The notes: generated by a model not told the origin, from the sequence alone. A DNA stretch of 33,728 bases from Chromobacterium aquaticum (GCF_021129195.1 NZ_JAJOHW010000066.1:1-33728); one strand, 5' to 3'. Counted from the first letter of the stretch, positions 9,347 through 17,229 are shown. Numbers and translations are program-made.

Positions 9347-10813
9347 TTAATCGGCGGCAAGGCCCAGCAGCCGACGTAGATTGTCCATCACTTGCAGGCG
9401 TCTGGCGTGCTCCTGCTGGTAGTCGCGCTCGGCGGCGGCGATATCGGCCGCGCAGTGCGGACAACAGGTCTCGTCCGGGTGGATGTATTGTTGGCACTGT
9501 CGGCACAGCGCCAGCTTGGCCGGCGGCCGGCCCTCGCGCGGCGCGGTCTTGCCCTTGTTTTTCCAGGTCAGCGCAATGACCTGGCCGCTGCGGCTGATGC
9601 GGCTGACTTCCTGGCCGCTGGCGATGTCCTCGGTGATCAGGTCGAAGCGGCCGACGGCGAAGGAGGCCGGCGCCGCGTCCTGCAGCTTGACGATGCGCTC
9701 GCGCAAGCCCTGTTTTTCCAATTCCAGCGCGCGGTAGTGGCAGTAGGGGTTGTTGCCGGGCTTGCCCAGCAGCGAATGCGAGGTCCAGGTGCAGCCGCCG
9801 CGGCAGATATCGTTGTAATAGCAGCCGCGGCAATAGCCCCACAAATCGTCCACCGAGCGCAGCCGGCCAAAGTGGATGCCCTCGCTGTGATGCCAGATAT
9901 CGTCCAGGCTCATGTCGCGTACATTGCCGCCGGCAAAGCCGACGGTGGCCAGCGACGGACAGCCCTTGACGGTGCCGTCGGCCTCTAGCGCCAGCACGGT
10001 CTGGCCGGCGGCGCAGCCGCTCCAGTGCACGCGCTCGTCGCCGAAGCCGCGCCACAGCCGCTCGTACGGGCCGTAGTAGCCGATATTATTGCCCACATTC
10101 ATCAGCAGGCCGCGATCCACGCCTTCGCGGTACAGCCGCGCCAGCAAGGGCATCAGTTCCAGCAATTGGTAGGGCTGCAGCAGCAATTCATCGTGATCCA
10201 CCGCATTGCCCATCGCCACCGTCAGCTGGATCTGCCAATGGGTGGCGCCCAGCTCTATGATCTGATCCATCAGCGCCGGCAGGTCCGGCATGGTGGCCGC
10301 GCCGATCTGGGTGTTGACGCTGACGGCGAGGCCGGCGGCCTTGGCGCGGCGCAAGGCGTCCACCGCCTTGTCGAAGGCGCCCGGCACATTGCGTACCTTG
10401 TCGTGCAAGGGCGCTAGCCCGTCCAGCGACACGCCTACGCCGTTGAGGCCGGCGTCTATCGCCTGCTGCAGCCGGGCAGGGTTCAGGTTGCGGCCTCCGG
10501 TCTGGATCGCGCAATACATGCCGTGGCCGCGGATGGCGCGGATCAACTGGGTCCAGTCCTTGCGCAGATAGGCTTCGCCGCCGATCAGGGTGATCTCGCG
10601 GGTGCCCAGCGCCGCCAGCGCGTCTATCACCTGCAGGCATTCGGCGGTGGACAGCTCATTGGGGCGGCGGTGGCCGGCGCGCGAGCCGCAATGCAGGCAT
10701 TTCAGGTCACAGGCCAGCGTGATTTCCCAAACCACGTGCACCGGGACATAGCGCTTGAAGTCTTCGTCGTCCAGATAGCGGGCCGGGCGGACGGCGGGGC
10801 TGTCGTCTAGCAT
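9347..10813 (-). CDS. Radical SAM/SPASM maturase of a Tyr-x10-Gly-Asp-Leu peptide system
   Basis: A 488-residue protein with three parts. The radical SAM core carries the 4Fe-4S motif CDLKCLHC (Cys35, 39, 42), a GGEAYLR stretch and the VGVSLDG strand. A SPASM-like auxiliary cluster region (about 267-358) contains CAAGQ, GCPS, YCRGCYYNDICRGGCTW and NPYCHY, with seven cysteines. A C-terminal zinc-ribbon-like module CRQC...CCPHC (437-455) is followed by a charged helix. SPASM enzymes modify ribosomally made peptides or proteins. Three upstream genes on the same strand encode proteins with a shared Y-x10-GDL C-terminal module, which matches the bioinformatically defined Y_X(10)_GDL radical SAM system. 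The ATG at 10813 has AAGGA about 9 nt upstream; the open frame upstream of it is not supported. The modification made is unknown. A terminator follows at 9294-9323. Confidence 0.88.
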   Translation of the reverse strand: MLDDSPAVRPARYLDDEDFKRYVPVHVVWEITLACDLKCLHCGSRAGHRRPNELSTAECLQVIDALAALGTREITLIGGEAYLRKDWTQLIRAIRGHGMYCAIQTGGRNLNPARLQQAIDAGLNGVGVSLDGLAPLHDKVRNVPGAFDKAVDALRRAKAAGLAVSVNTQIGAATMPDLPALMDQIIELGATHWQIQLTVAMGNAVDHDELLLQPYQLLELMPLLARLYREGVDRGLLMNVGNNIGYYGPYERLWRGFGDERVHWSGCAAGQTVLALEADGTVKGCPSLATVGFAGGNVRDMSLDDIWHHSEGIHFGRLRSVDDLWGYCRGCYYNDICRGGCTWTSHSLLGKPGNNPYCHYRALELEKQGLRERIVKLQDAAPASFAVGRFDLITEDIASGQEVSRISRSGQVIALTWKNKGKTAPREGRPPAKLALCRQCQQYIHPDETCCPHCAADIAAAERDYQQEHARRLQVMDNLRRLLGLAAD

Positions 10814-10880
10814 GAGCGGGTCCTTGAGAAAGGGCGAGGAGCGTCCGCTGGACGCCCCTGGACTTAGCGTGCGACGCCGT

Positions 10881-11483
10881 TCAATGCCGGCCTTCGAGGC
10901 GGGCGATTTCGGCATGCAGCTGTTTCAGCGCGGCTTCGATATTGTCGTGCTGCTTCAACTGCTCTTCCGCCTGGCCGGCCAGCGACTTCATCTGCGCCAG
11001 ATTGTCGCTGCTGCGTGACTGCTGCAGCGCGGCGGCGTATAGCGGGATGGGATGGGGGTAGGGCTTGCTGCCGGAACGCGGCTCCGGATGCACGGCTGGC
11101 GCCTCGGTGACGATGGCGTGAGCGACGGTGTGCCAGGCATCCTGATAGAAGAAGCGATAGCTGGCGTTGCCGTCTTGCCAGTCCTGATCGAGTATCCCTT
11201 GCAGATGGAAGGTTTCCGCGATCTGGCTATTGGGCGAGCTGGGGCTGCCGTCCAGCGACAGCACGATGTGATGCTCGGCGGACGGGTCCAGCTTGGCCTG
11301 GCTGTAATGGCCCCAGACATTGGCCTGGAACTGCAAGGGCGGGCTGATGCTCTGGGTGATGCTGGCGTGGCCGCTGACCTTTTTCTGCGGCGTGTCGACC
11401 AGCAAATCCAGGGTCAGGACCGGCGCGCCCAGCACCGGTTGGGAAACGATGTAACGGACATGGAACAATCCTGTTGCTGACAT
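10881..11483 (-). CDS. DUF1842-DUF1843-type protein with variant DNL motif (candidate maturase substrate 3)
   Basis: A 200-residue protein with no signal peptide. Residues ~5-128 form a beta-rich domain similar to that of the neighbouring 207-residue protein (GLFHVRYIVS against GLFPVSYLIG, GAPVLTLDLLV against GAPTLLLNLLV). A Pro-rich linker (VHPEPRSGSKPYPHPIP) follows, then the C-terminal module Y149-x10-DNLAQMKSL and a charged helix ending EIARLEGRH. The Gly of the GDL motif is Asp here. AAGGAG lies 7 nt before the ATG. The gene is 67 nt upstream of the radical SAM gene and 45 nt downstream of its paralogue. I assign it by memory of the DUF1842/DUF1843 pair. Its biochemical function is unknown, and a role as modified substrate is inferred from context. 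Confidence 0.8.
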   Translation of the reverse strand: MSATGLFHVRYIVSQPVLGAPVLTLDLLVDTPQKKVSGHASITQSISPPLQFQANVWGHYSQAKLDPSAEHHIVLSLDGSPSSPNSQIAETFHLQGILDQDWQDGNASYRFFYQDAWHTVAHAIVTEAPAVHPEPRSGSKPYPHPIPLYAAALQQSRSSDNLAQMKSLAGQAEEQLKQHDNIEAALKQLHAEIARLEGRH

Positions 11484-11528
11484 GGAGCACTCCTTGACGA
11501 ATGGAAACGAATCGGCGCGCGCGCCTGC

Positions 11529-12152
11529 TTATTTGCGGTCCAGCTTGGCGATTTCCGCCTTCAGCGCATCCAGCTCCTTGCGCAGTTGCGGCTGGGCGTC
11601 CAGTTGCTGTCTGGCGTAAGCGGCCAGCGTTTTCATGTGGGCCAGATCGCCGCTGGCGATGGCGCTTTGGATGGGCACGCCATACAAGGCCATGATGGGT
11701 GGGTTGGGCAGGATCACCGGGCCGGGTTCCAGCGGCAGCGGGAAATAGCGCGATTTCAGTTCTGGATTGAGTTTGGCGGGCACATTGTCCACCTCCACCC
11801 ACGCGGAGCCGTTGAAATAGCTGTAATTGGCGATGCCTTGCTTCCAGTCGTGGTTCAGCACCAGGTGCAGCTTGAAGTTGGGCGTATTGCCGTTGTGCCC
11901 TTGGGCGGTGATCAGGATGCGGCCCTCGCTGGGCGGCATCACGGTCAGATAGGTGTAATCGCCGTGGACGTGGGAGTGCACGTTCAGCGCTGGATGAGTG
12001 CTGTGATTGACGATGTGGGCGCTGCCGGTCACCGAGTGCTTGGGCGGCGCCACCAGCAGGTTCAAGAGCAGCGTCGGAGCACCTTCCAGATTGGTGCCGA
12101 TGAGGTAGCTGACGGGGAACAATCCGATTTCAGTCTGCGTATTGCCTGACAT
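11529..12152 (-). CDS. DUF1842-DUF1843-type protein with intact Y-x10-GDL motif (candidate maturase substrate 2)
   Basis: A 207-residue paralogue of the gene downstream. The N-terminal beta-rich domain (about 8-125) is His-rich, with NHSTHPALNVHSHVHGDY at 49-66. A proline-rich linker (PLPLEPGPVILPNPP) follows, then the conserved module Y157-GVPIQSAIAS-GDLAHMKTL (157-175) and a heptad-like charged helix ending EIAKLDRK. There is no signal peptide, so it is probably cytoplasmic at synthesis. A strong GGAGG lies 4-5 nt before the ATG, suggesting high expression relative to the maturase. The motif match to the short protein upstream and the shared strand argue that all three are substrates or partners of the radical SAM enzyme. 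Not biochemically characterised, as far as I know. Confidence 0.82.
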   Translation of the reverse strand: MSGNTQTEIGLFPVSYLIGTNLEGAPTLLLNLLVAPPKHSVTGSAHIVNHSTHPALNVHSHVHGDYTYLTVMPPSEGRILITAQGHNGNTPNFKLHLVLNHDWKQGIANYSYFNGSAWVEVDNVPAKLNPELKSRYFPLPLEPGPVILPNPPIMALYGVPIQSAIASGDLAHMKTLAAYARQQLDAQPQLRKELDALKAEIAKLDRK

Positions 12153-12198
12153 AAGACCTCCAAGACAAGAATGAGGGATGCCTCGGGCGGCGCGGCGC

Positions 12199-12387
12199 TC
12201 AGCGCCGTTCCAGACGAGTGATTTCCAGCTTCAGTTGTTCGACTGCGGCGTGCAGATCGCCGTATTGGTGCAAATGCTGCTCGCCTTGCTCCAGCAAGGT
12301 TTTCATCTGCGCCAGATTGCCTTCGGCGATCGCTTGATGGATGGCCACGCCATAGGGCAGCGTTTGATGCGTGGGAAGATGGCTCAT
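12199..12387 (-). CDS. Stand-alone DUF1843-type peptide with Y-x10-GNL motif (candidate maturase substrate 1)
   Basis: A 62-residue protein that is essentially only the shared C-terminal module. It has a short leader MSHLPTHQTLP, then Y12-GVAIHQAIAE-GNLAQMKTLL (12-32), and an amphipathic charged helix ending EITRLERR. It is first in the operon, 46 nt before the 207-residue paralogue. The ATG at 12387 was chosen because AAGGAA lies about 9 nt ahead. A GTG three codons earlier overlaps that ribosome site. The small size, the first position and the motif identity with its two larger neighbours make it the likeliest peptide precursor, with the larger proteins as carrier-fused versions. That division of labour is inference. 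Confidence 0.8.
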   Translation of the reverse strand: MSHLPTHQTLPYGVAIHQAIAEGNLAQMKTLLEQGEQHLHQYGDLHAAVEQLKLEITRLERR

Positions 12388-12684
12388 GGTGTTCACTTCC
12401 TTGCGCTGAGTGGGTTGGGGAGGGCGGGCGGCCAGGGGCGGCCATCCGCGGCAGCGGCTGCCGGCGGCGCGGCAGTGCTTATCGGTGTAGCAGTTGGGGG
12501 TGGGGGTGTGCTGGCCTAAATGGTGGTTTTTATGAAAAACAAATACTTAAGTGGAAATGCTGAGCCGGGTTGAATGGTGTTGGGAGCCGGGCTTGAAAAG
12601 CGAAATGCCCATGCGCAGCATGGGCATTCTGAAGTGGCGCATTACCATGCCGCGCCTGACACGCGGCGGAGCGTAAACATGTTC
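12388..12684. other. Upstream region of the Y-x10-GDL operon
   Basis: 297 bases between the end of the zinc deacylase gene and the first peptide gene. It contains a terminator-like hairpin (12604-12628, listed separately), an A+T-rich patch at about 12530-12555 (the likeliest promoter location for the minus-strand operon, though no convincing -35/-10 pair was found) and a G-rich stretch at about 12410-12515. No sigma-54 signature and no gene are visible. Confidence 0.45.
12604..12628 (-). terminator. Terminator downstream of the zinc deacylase gene
   Basis: AATGCCCATGC (12604-12614) and GCATGGGCATT (12618-12628) form a perfect 11-bp stem with a 3-nt loop. On the minus strand it is followed by TCGCTTTTC. 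It lies 57 nt after the stop at 12685 and probably ends the binding-protein/deacylase operon. Confidence 0.6.
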
Positions 12685-13662
12685 TCAGAAGCGGGAGGAA
12701 GCCCTGGCCAGATAAAACCACTCCTGGCCGGCCGGCGCCTTGGGATTGGGGAACACGATGCGTCCGTCGTCCAGCGCCGTCACCGGGCTGCCATCGGCGC
12801 GCCAGCCTATCAGTTCGTCCTTGCTCACCGCGTCGAAGCTGGCCCAGTCGCGGGCGAAGCGGTCGGCCTCGTCCAGCTTGTCCACCACCTCGTACAGGCT
12901 GAGCGCCTCCAGAGGCCCGGCCGCGGGCGGCGGCGCGTCCAGCATGCCCAGATGGGCCAGGGTGTTGACGATGGCCTGGTAGGCGACGAGCGGCGCGGCC
13001 GGGTCGTCGTGCTGGCCGCATTCCAGCGTCAGCGCCCAGCCACCATGCTGACGCATGTATTCGGTGGTGCCCACGCCGTAGCGGGGGTCGTCGTCCGGCA
13101 CCGGCTGCCGCGCGTCGCCGGCCGGCCGCCGGCGGCGCCGCTCCACGCCCAGCGCGTAAGTGGACAGCCAGCCGTCCACTGCGCGGCCCACGCCCAACCG
13201 CTGCGCCAGCGCCTCTTCCTCTGCCGAGTGCGCGAACGGTTCCAACTCGCCGGCATTGTCGCGCGGGCCGAGAAATACGAAGGGCTGGCCCTGGGACTGG
13301 AAAGAGTGTAGATCCAGCAGCACCTCATGCTCGGACAGCAAGGGGCATAGCCAGTTGGCGACATGGTCCTCGAAATCGGCAGGCTTGGCATGGGGCGCGA
13401 GCTTGCGGTTCAGATTGCGCTCGCCGCCGCGCTGCTTCAGCCGGAAAGCCAGCGGGTTGCTCACCGGGACCAGGGTCAGTCGGCCGGAGCGCAAGGCCAG
13501 CGCGCCTTGTTCCAGCTCTGCCATCACGCGGCGGATCGCCAGCGTGCCGCAGTGCTCATTACCGTGCACTGCGCCGGTGACGATCAGGCTCGGGCCGGGG
13601 CGCGGCGCCTGATAGCGGTGGCTGGCGAAGCATTGTGGCCAGCTAGGGTCTATTTCAGCCAT
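12685..13662 (-). CDS. Zinc-dependent deacylase/carboxypeptidase of the AstE/AspA (M14-like) family
   Basis: A 325-residue cytoplasmic protein. The zinc-ligand pattern GAVHGNEHCGT (His33, Glu36) and DLHS (His119) is that of succinylglutamate desuccinylase/aspartoacylase enzymes. RNLNR (82-86) resembles their substrate-carboxylate site, and LTLECGQHDD supplies a plausible catalytic glutamate. Such enzymes hydrolyse N-acyl amino acids or short peptides at a C-terminal residue. No other arginine-succinyltransferase genes are nearby, so AstE itself is unlikely. The ATG at 13662 lies inside the last codons of the upstream binding-protein gene (13-bp overlap), so the two are translationally coupled. 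A role on an imported peptide or acyl-amino acid is inferred from that coupling. The substrate is not identifiable from sequence. Confidence 0.75.
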   Translation of the reverse strand: MAEIDPSWPQCFASHRYQAPRPGPSLIVTGAVHGNEHCGTLAIRRVMAELEQGALALRSGRLTLVPVSNPLAFRLKQRGGERNLNRKLAPHAKPADFEDHVANWLCPLLSEHEVLLDLHSFQSQGQPFVFLGPRDNAGELEPFAHSAEEEALAQRLGVGRAVDGWLSTYALGVERRRRRPAGDARQPVPDDDPRYGVGTTEYMRQHGGWALTLECGQHDDPAAPLVAYQAIVNTLAHLGMLDAPPPAAGPLEALSLYEVVDKLDEADRFARDWASFDAVSKDELIGWRADGSPVTALDDGRIVFPNPKAPAGQEWFYLARASSRF

Positions 13663-15230
13663 ACGTTCTCGAAGTCGAAAGAGCCGTTGGGATTCATCAC
13701 GAAACCTTGCACATTATTGCGCAGCGGGATGTAGATGCGCGAATGCGCCATGGTGATCCATGGTCGTTCGCGCTTGAAGATTTCCTGCGCCTGCAGATAA
13801 TACTGCGCGCGCCGGCTCTGTTCGCTGGTTTGGCGGCCAAGCTGCAGCAGCTTGTCGAATTCCGGATTGCAGAAACGCTGGCCGCCCTTGCTGACGCTGC
13901 AGGACAGCGTGTTCCACAGGAAATCGTCGGGATCGCCGGAATTGCTGGTCAGACCGGACATATAGACATCGTGTTCGCCGGCGGCGGCGCGTTTCAGGTA
14001 TTCGCCCCATTCATAGCTCTGGATATTCGCCTTGACGCCTATCCTGGCCCAATCCTGCTGGATCATCTGCGCCATCAGCTTGCCGTTGGGATTGGTCGGG
14101 CGCTGCACCGGCAGCGCCCACAGATTGACGGTGAAGCCTTGGGGGTAGCCGGCCTGGGCCAGCAGCGCCTTGGCCTTGGCCGGGTTGTATTCGTTGCGGG
14201 TCTTGGGGTTCCAGCTCCAGGTGGACGGCGGATAGGGGTTGACCGCCTGGGTGGCGCCGCCCTTGGGGAATAGCGCCTTGAACAGCGCGTCGCGGTTGAT
14301 GGCGATGTCCAGCGCCACCCTCACTTCGCGCTTGGCGAATTGCGGCCGTTTCAGGTTGTAGGCCAGGTAAGAGATATTGCTGGCGCCGGTGGAGGCGATC
14401 CGGATGTTCTTGTCGGCGCTCAAGCTGTCCAGATCGGCCTCGCGCACCGCCGCGGCCACTTGGCACTCATTGGCTTTCAATTTCTGGATGCGCACTTGCG
14501 GATCGGTGACGATGGCGAAAATCAGGCTGCGGGTTTTCTGCGGCGCGCCCCAGTACTGAGGGTTGGCTTCGTAGCGCACGGTCGAGTCCTTGGCGTAGCT
14601 CTTGAAGCGGTAGGGGCCGGTGCCGATGGGCAGCAGATTGATCTGCTGCGGCTTGCCAGAGTTGAGCAGTTGCTGGGCGTATTCCGCCGATTGCATGCCG
14701 GCGAAACCCATCGCGAAGAAGGTCAGGAAGGTGGCGTTGCGCTCCTTGAGCCGGATCTTGACGCCATGCGCGTCCAGTTTTTGCACCGAGACGATCAATT
14801 TGCTCAGGCCATAGCCGTCCGGCCCGGTCAGAGGCGTCTTGAAGGCCTGGTTGAACGGCGCGTCGGGGCGGATCCAGCGCTCTACGGTGAAGACCACGTC
14901 ATCGGCGGAGAAGTCGCGGCTGGGCTTGAAGTAATCGGTGCTATGGAATTTGACGCCGCGGCGCAGCTTGAAGGTGTACTCCAATCCGTCGGCGGAAACG
15001 CTCCAGCTTTCCGCCAGCCCCGGCCGCAACGCCACGCCGCCGCGCTTGAATTCGGTCAGGCCCTGGAAGATGGGCTTGGCGATATTGTAAGTGGACGCGG
15101 TATCCCACATTGCCGGGTCGAAGCCTTCCGGCGCCGCCTCGGCGCAGAACACCAGCGGCTTGGCCGCCTGCGCGGCGGCGGGCAAGGCTAAGGCCAACAA
15201 CAGGGAGAGGGTGAGGCTTGATCTTGTCAT
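13650..15230 (-). CDS. Periplasmic peptide-binding protein of an ABC transporter (family 5, DppA/OppA/SapA-like)
   Basis: A 526-residue precursor with a clear signal peptide (MTRSSLTLSLLLALALPAAA-QA, cleavage after residue 22). The mature part begins AKPLVFCAEAAPEGFDPAMW and has family 5 signatures: LAESWSVSADGLEYTFKLRRGVKFH, IGTGPYRFKSY, NPQYWG, VRVALDIAINRDALFKALF and NGKLMAQMIQQDWARIGVKA. Such proteins deliver di- or oligopeptides to an inner-membrane ABC permease. No permease or ATPase gene lies beside it, so it must use a transporter encoded elsewhere. It overlaps the zinc deacylase gene and is divergent from the D-amino-acid dehydrogenase and D-Ala-D-Ala dipeptidase genes, which suggests a D,D-dipeptide or muropeptide ligand (inference). 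Confidence 0.9.
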   Translation of the reverse strand: MTRSSLTLSLLLALALPAAAQAAKPLVFCAEAAPEGFDPAMWDTASTYNIAKPIFQGLTEFKRGGVALRPGLAESWSVSADGLEYTFKLRRGVKFHSTDYFKPSRDFSADDVVFTVERWIRPDAPFNQAFKTPLTGPDGYGLSKLIVSVQKLDAHGVKIRLKERNATFLTFFAMGFAGMQSAEYAQQLLNSGKPQQINLLPIGTGPYRFKSYAKDSTVRYEANPQYWGAPQKTRSLIFAIVTDPQVRIQKLKANECQVAAAVREADLDSLSADKNIRIASTGASNISYLAYNLKRPQFAKREVRVALDIAINRDALFKALFPKGGATQAVNPYPPSTWSWNPKTRNEYNPAKAKALLAQAGYPQGFTVNLWALPVQRPTNPNGKLMAQMIQQDWARIGVKANIQSYEWGEYLKRAAAGEHDVYMSGLTSNSGDPDDFLWNTLSCSVSKGGQRFCNPEFDKLLQLGRQTSEQSRRAQYYLQAQEIFKRERPWITMAHSRIYIPLRNNVQGFVMNPNGSFDFENVWLK

Positions 15231-15360
15231 TTACGCTATCCTGAGTTCTTGTTCGCGGCGAGTGAATTGTCCGTCAGTTGCGCTTGCCGGTCCATGGGCT
15301 AGGCCGCCTGGCCGGTTTGCGCGAGACGCGACGACCGGTGGCGGCGCGAGAGGATGGGGC

Positions 15361-16599
15361 ATGAACGGGGATAGAGTGCTGATCATAGGCGGCGGTGTGA
15401 TCGGCTTGTGCGGCGCGTGGCGGCTGGCGCGCGCCGGCTGGCCGGTGACCTTGCTGGAGCGCCATGATCAGGTGGCGGCCGGGGCCAGCCACGCCAACGG
15501 CGGTCAACTGAGCTATAGCTATGTCGCGCCGCTGGCCGACGCCGGGGTGCCGGCCAAGGCCTTGGCCTGGCTATGGGATCGGGACGCGCCGATGCGTTTG
15601 CGCCTGCGTTGCGATCCGGCGCAATGGCTGTGGCTGTGGCGCTTCCTGCTGGCTTGCAGCAACCGCGCCAACCGCGCCGGCACCGCTAGCCTATGGCGCT
15701 TGGCGCAAGCAAGCCAGCAGGCGCTGGACGCGCTGCGCGCCGATGGGCTGGATGGCTTCGCCTGGCGGCGCAATGGCAAGCTGGTGTTGTTTCGCAGCGC
15801 CGCGGCGTTGGAGCGCGCGCGCAGTGGCGTGGAGCGTCTGCGCGCCTTGGGCGCGCGCCAGCAGTTGCTGGATGCGCACGCCTGCCTGGCGCTGGAGCCC
15901 GCCTTGGCCGGCTTCGACGGCGCGCTGGCCGGCGGCGTGCATACGCCGGATGAGGAAGTGGCGGATTGCCGCCTGTTTTGCCAGGCCATGCAGCGGCGGA
16001 TACGCGAGGAGGGCTTGGATGTAGAGTTTCGCTTTGGCCAGGAGGTCTGCGGCTTCGAACTGGTCCGGGGGCGGATAAGCCGGGTTTTATTGCCCGGCGA
16101 GGCGTTGTCTTGCCGGCATCTGGTGTTGGCCGCCGGTATCGGCGGCGCGGGGCTGGCGCGCAAACTGGGCCTGCGGCTGCCGCTGTATCCATTGAAGGGC
16201 TATAGCTTGGACATGCCGGCGGGCGCGGCGCTGCCCCGTCTCAGCGTCACCGATTTCGAGCGCAAGACACTGTACGCGCCGATAGGCGGACGCTTGCGGG
16301 TGGCTGCCATCGCGGACTTGGTTGGCTACGAGGAGCGTCCGGACCCGGTGCGCTTGGCCGGCTTGCGGCGGCAGTTGGCGCGCGATTGGCCGCAAGCGGG
16401 GAGACTGGAACAGGCGGAGGAGTGGGCGGGGCTGCGGCCGGCAACGCCGGACGGCCTGCCCTTGATTGGCCGCGCACGCGGCGGTCCGGCCAATCTTTGG
16501 CTGAACCTGGGGCACGGCGCACTGGGTTTTACGCTGGCGCTGGGCAGCGCTGAACAACTGGCCCAGGCCATGGCGGCGAGAGAAGGCGGAGGAGAGTGA
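15361..16599 (+). CDS. dadA: FAD-dependent D-amino-acid dehydrogenase (DadA-like)
   Basis: A 412-residue flavoprotein. The N-terminal Rossmann motif VLIIGGGVIGLCGAWRLARA binds FAD (GxGxxG). HANGGQLSYSYVAPLADAGVPAKAL matches the characteristic DadA segment after it, and the C-terminal WAGLRPATPDGLPLIGR is the conserved DAO-family FAD/substrate segment. DadA enzymes oxidise D-alanine and other D-amino acids to 2-oxo acids and ammonia, passing electrons to the respiratory chain. The length is near DadA (about 432). The ATG at 15361 has GAGAGG about 9 nt upstream; the open frame running back to 15091 is antisense to the binding-protein gene and is not coding. It overlaps the ddpX start, so the D-Ala released by the dipeptidase is the natural substrate. 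It may be a second paralogue rather than the main DadA. Confidence 0.85.
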   Translation: MNGDRVLIIGGGVIGLCGAWRLARAGWPVTLLERHDQVAAGASHANGGQLSYSYVAPLADAGVPAKALAWLWDRDAPMRLRLRCDPAQWLWLWRFLLACSNRANRAGTASLWRLAQASQQALDALRADGLDGFAWRRNGKLVLFRSAAALERARSGVERLRALGARQQLLDAHACLALEPALAGFDGALAGGVHTPDEEVADCRLFCQAMQRRIREEGLDVEFRFGQEVCGFELVRGRISRVLLPGEALSCRHLVLAAGIGGAGLARKLGLRLPLYPLKGYSLDMPAGAALPRLSVTDFERKTLYAPIGGRLRVAAIADLVGYEERPDPVRLAGLRRQLARDWPQAGRLEQAEEWAGLRPATPDGLPLIGRARGGPANLWLNLGHGALGFTLALGSAEQLAQAMAAREGGGE

Positions 16600-17213
16600 T
16601 GATGAGCGCGGTAATCCGCATGGAGGAGTTGGCGGCGCATCCGGAGTATCTGTCGATAGCCGATATCGACGGCGTGCGGCTGGATTTGCGCTATGCCTGC
16701 GCCAACAATTTCGTTGGGCGCAATCTGTACGGCGACGCGGCGCCGGCCTTGCTGCACCGTCGCGCCGCCGAGCAACTGTCCCAGGCGGCGCGGGCGCTGA
16801 GCCTGCAGCGGCCGGGGTACCGGCTGCGGGTATTCGACGCGCTACGCCCGGGGCGGGTGCAGCGGGTGCTGTGGGATATTGTCAAGGACACGCCGCAGCG
16901 CATTTATGTGGCCGATCCGGCGCGCGGCTCGATTCACAGCTTCGGCATGGCGGTGGACCTGAGCGTGGAGGACGCGGAGGGGCGCGAGCTGGACATGGGC
17001 ACCGGGTTCGACGACTTCACCGAACTGGCCCAGCCGCAGCGCGAGCCGGAGCTGACGCGGACCGGGCGGCTGAGCGCGGCGCAGCTGGACAATCGCCTGC
17101 TGCTGCGCGGCTGCATGCTGGAGGCCGGCTTTTACGGCATCGCCACCGAGTGGTGGCATTTCGAGGCGGCGGAGCGCAACTGGGTGCGCGCCCATATGCT
17201 GCTGATCGAGTAG
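16599..17213 (+). CDS. ddpX: D-alanyl-D-alanine dipeptidase (VanX/DdpX family)
   Basis: A 204-residue zinc dipeptidase with no signal peptide, hence cytoplasmic. The fingerprint is complete: SIHSFGMAVDLS (111-122) gives His113 and Asp120 as zinc ligands, and EWWHFE (184-189) gives catalytic Glu184 and zinc ligand His187. FDALRP supplies the conserved arginine, and GTGFDDF is the substrate-loop segment. The family hydrolyses D-Ala-D-Ala to two D-Ala. In E. coli DdpX works with a dipeptide ABC importer in stationary phase; VanX serves vancomycin resistance. There is no vanHA ligase set here, so nutrient salvage is more likely. Start: ATG at 16599 shares one base with the dadA stop (TGATG). ATG at 16602 is equally plausible with the GGAGGA site. 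Confidence 0.93.
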   Translation: MMSAVIRMEELAAHPEYLSIADIDGVRLDLRYACANNFVGRNLYGDAAPALLHRRAAEQLSQAARALSLQRPGYRLRVFDALRPGRVQRVLWDIVKDTPQRIYVADPARGSIHSFGMAVDLSVEDAEGRELDMGTGFDDFTELAQPQREPELTRTGRLSAAQLDNRLLLRGCMLEAGFYGIATEWWHFEAAERNWVRAHMLLIE

Positions 17214-17229
17214 ACGGATCCGCGCTAAT

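Noticed and set aside
12685-13662. Arginine-succinyltransferase pathway gene astE
   Set aside because: No astA, astB, astC or astD gene is adjacent. The gene is coupled instead to a peptide-binding protein.
16599-17213. Vancomycin-resistance vanX
   Set aside because: No vanH, vanA-type ligase or VanRS system is nearby. The coupling to a D-amino-acid dehydrogenase fits nutrient salvage.
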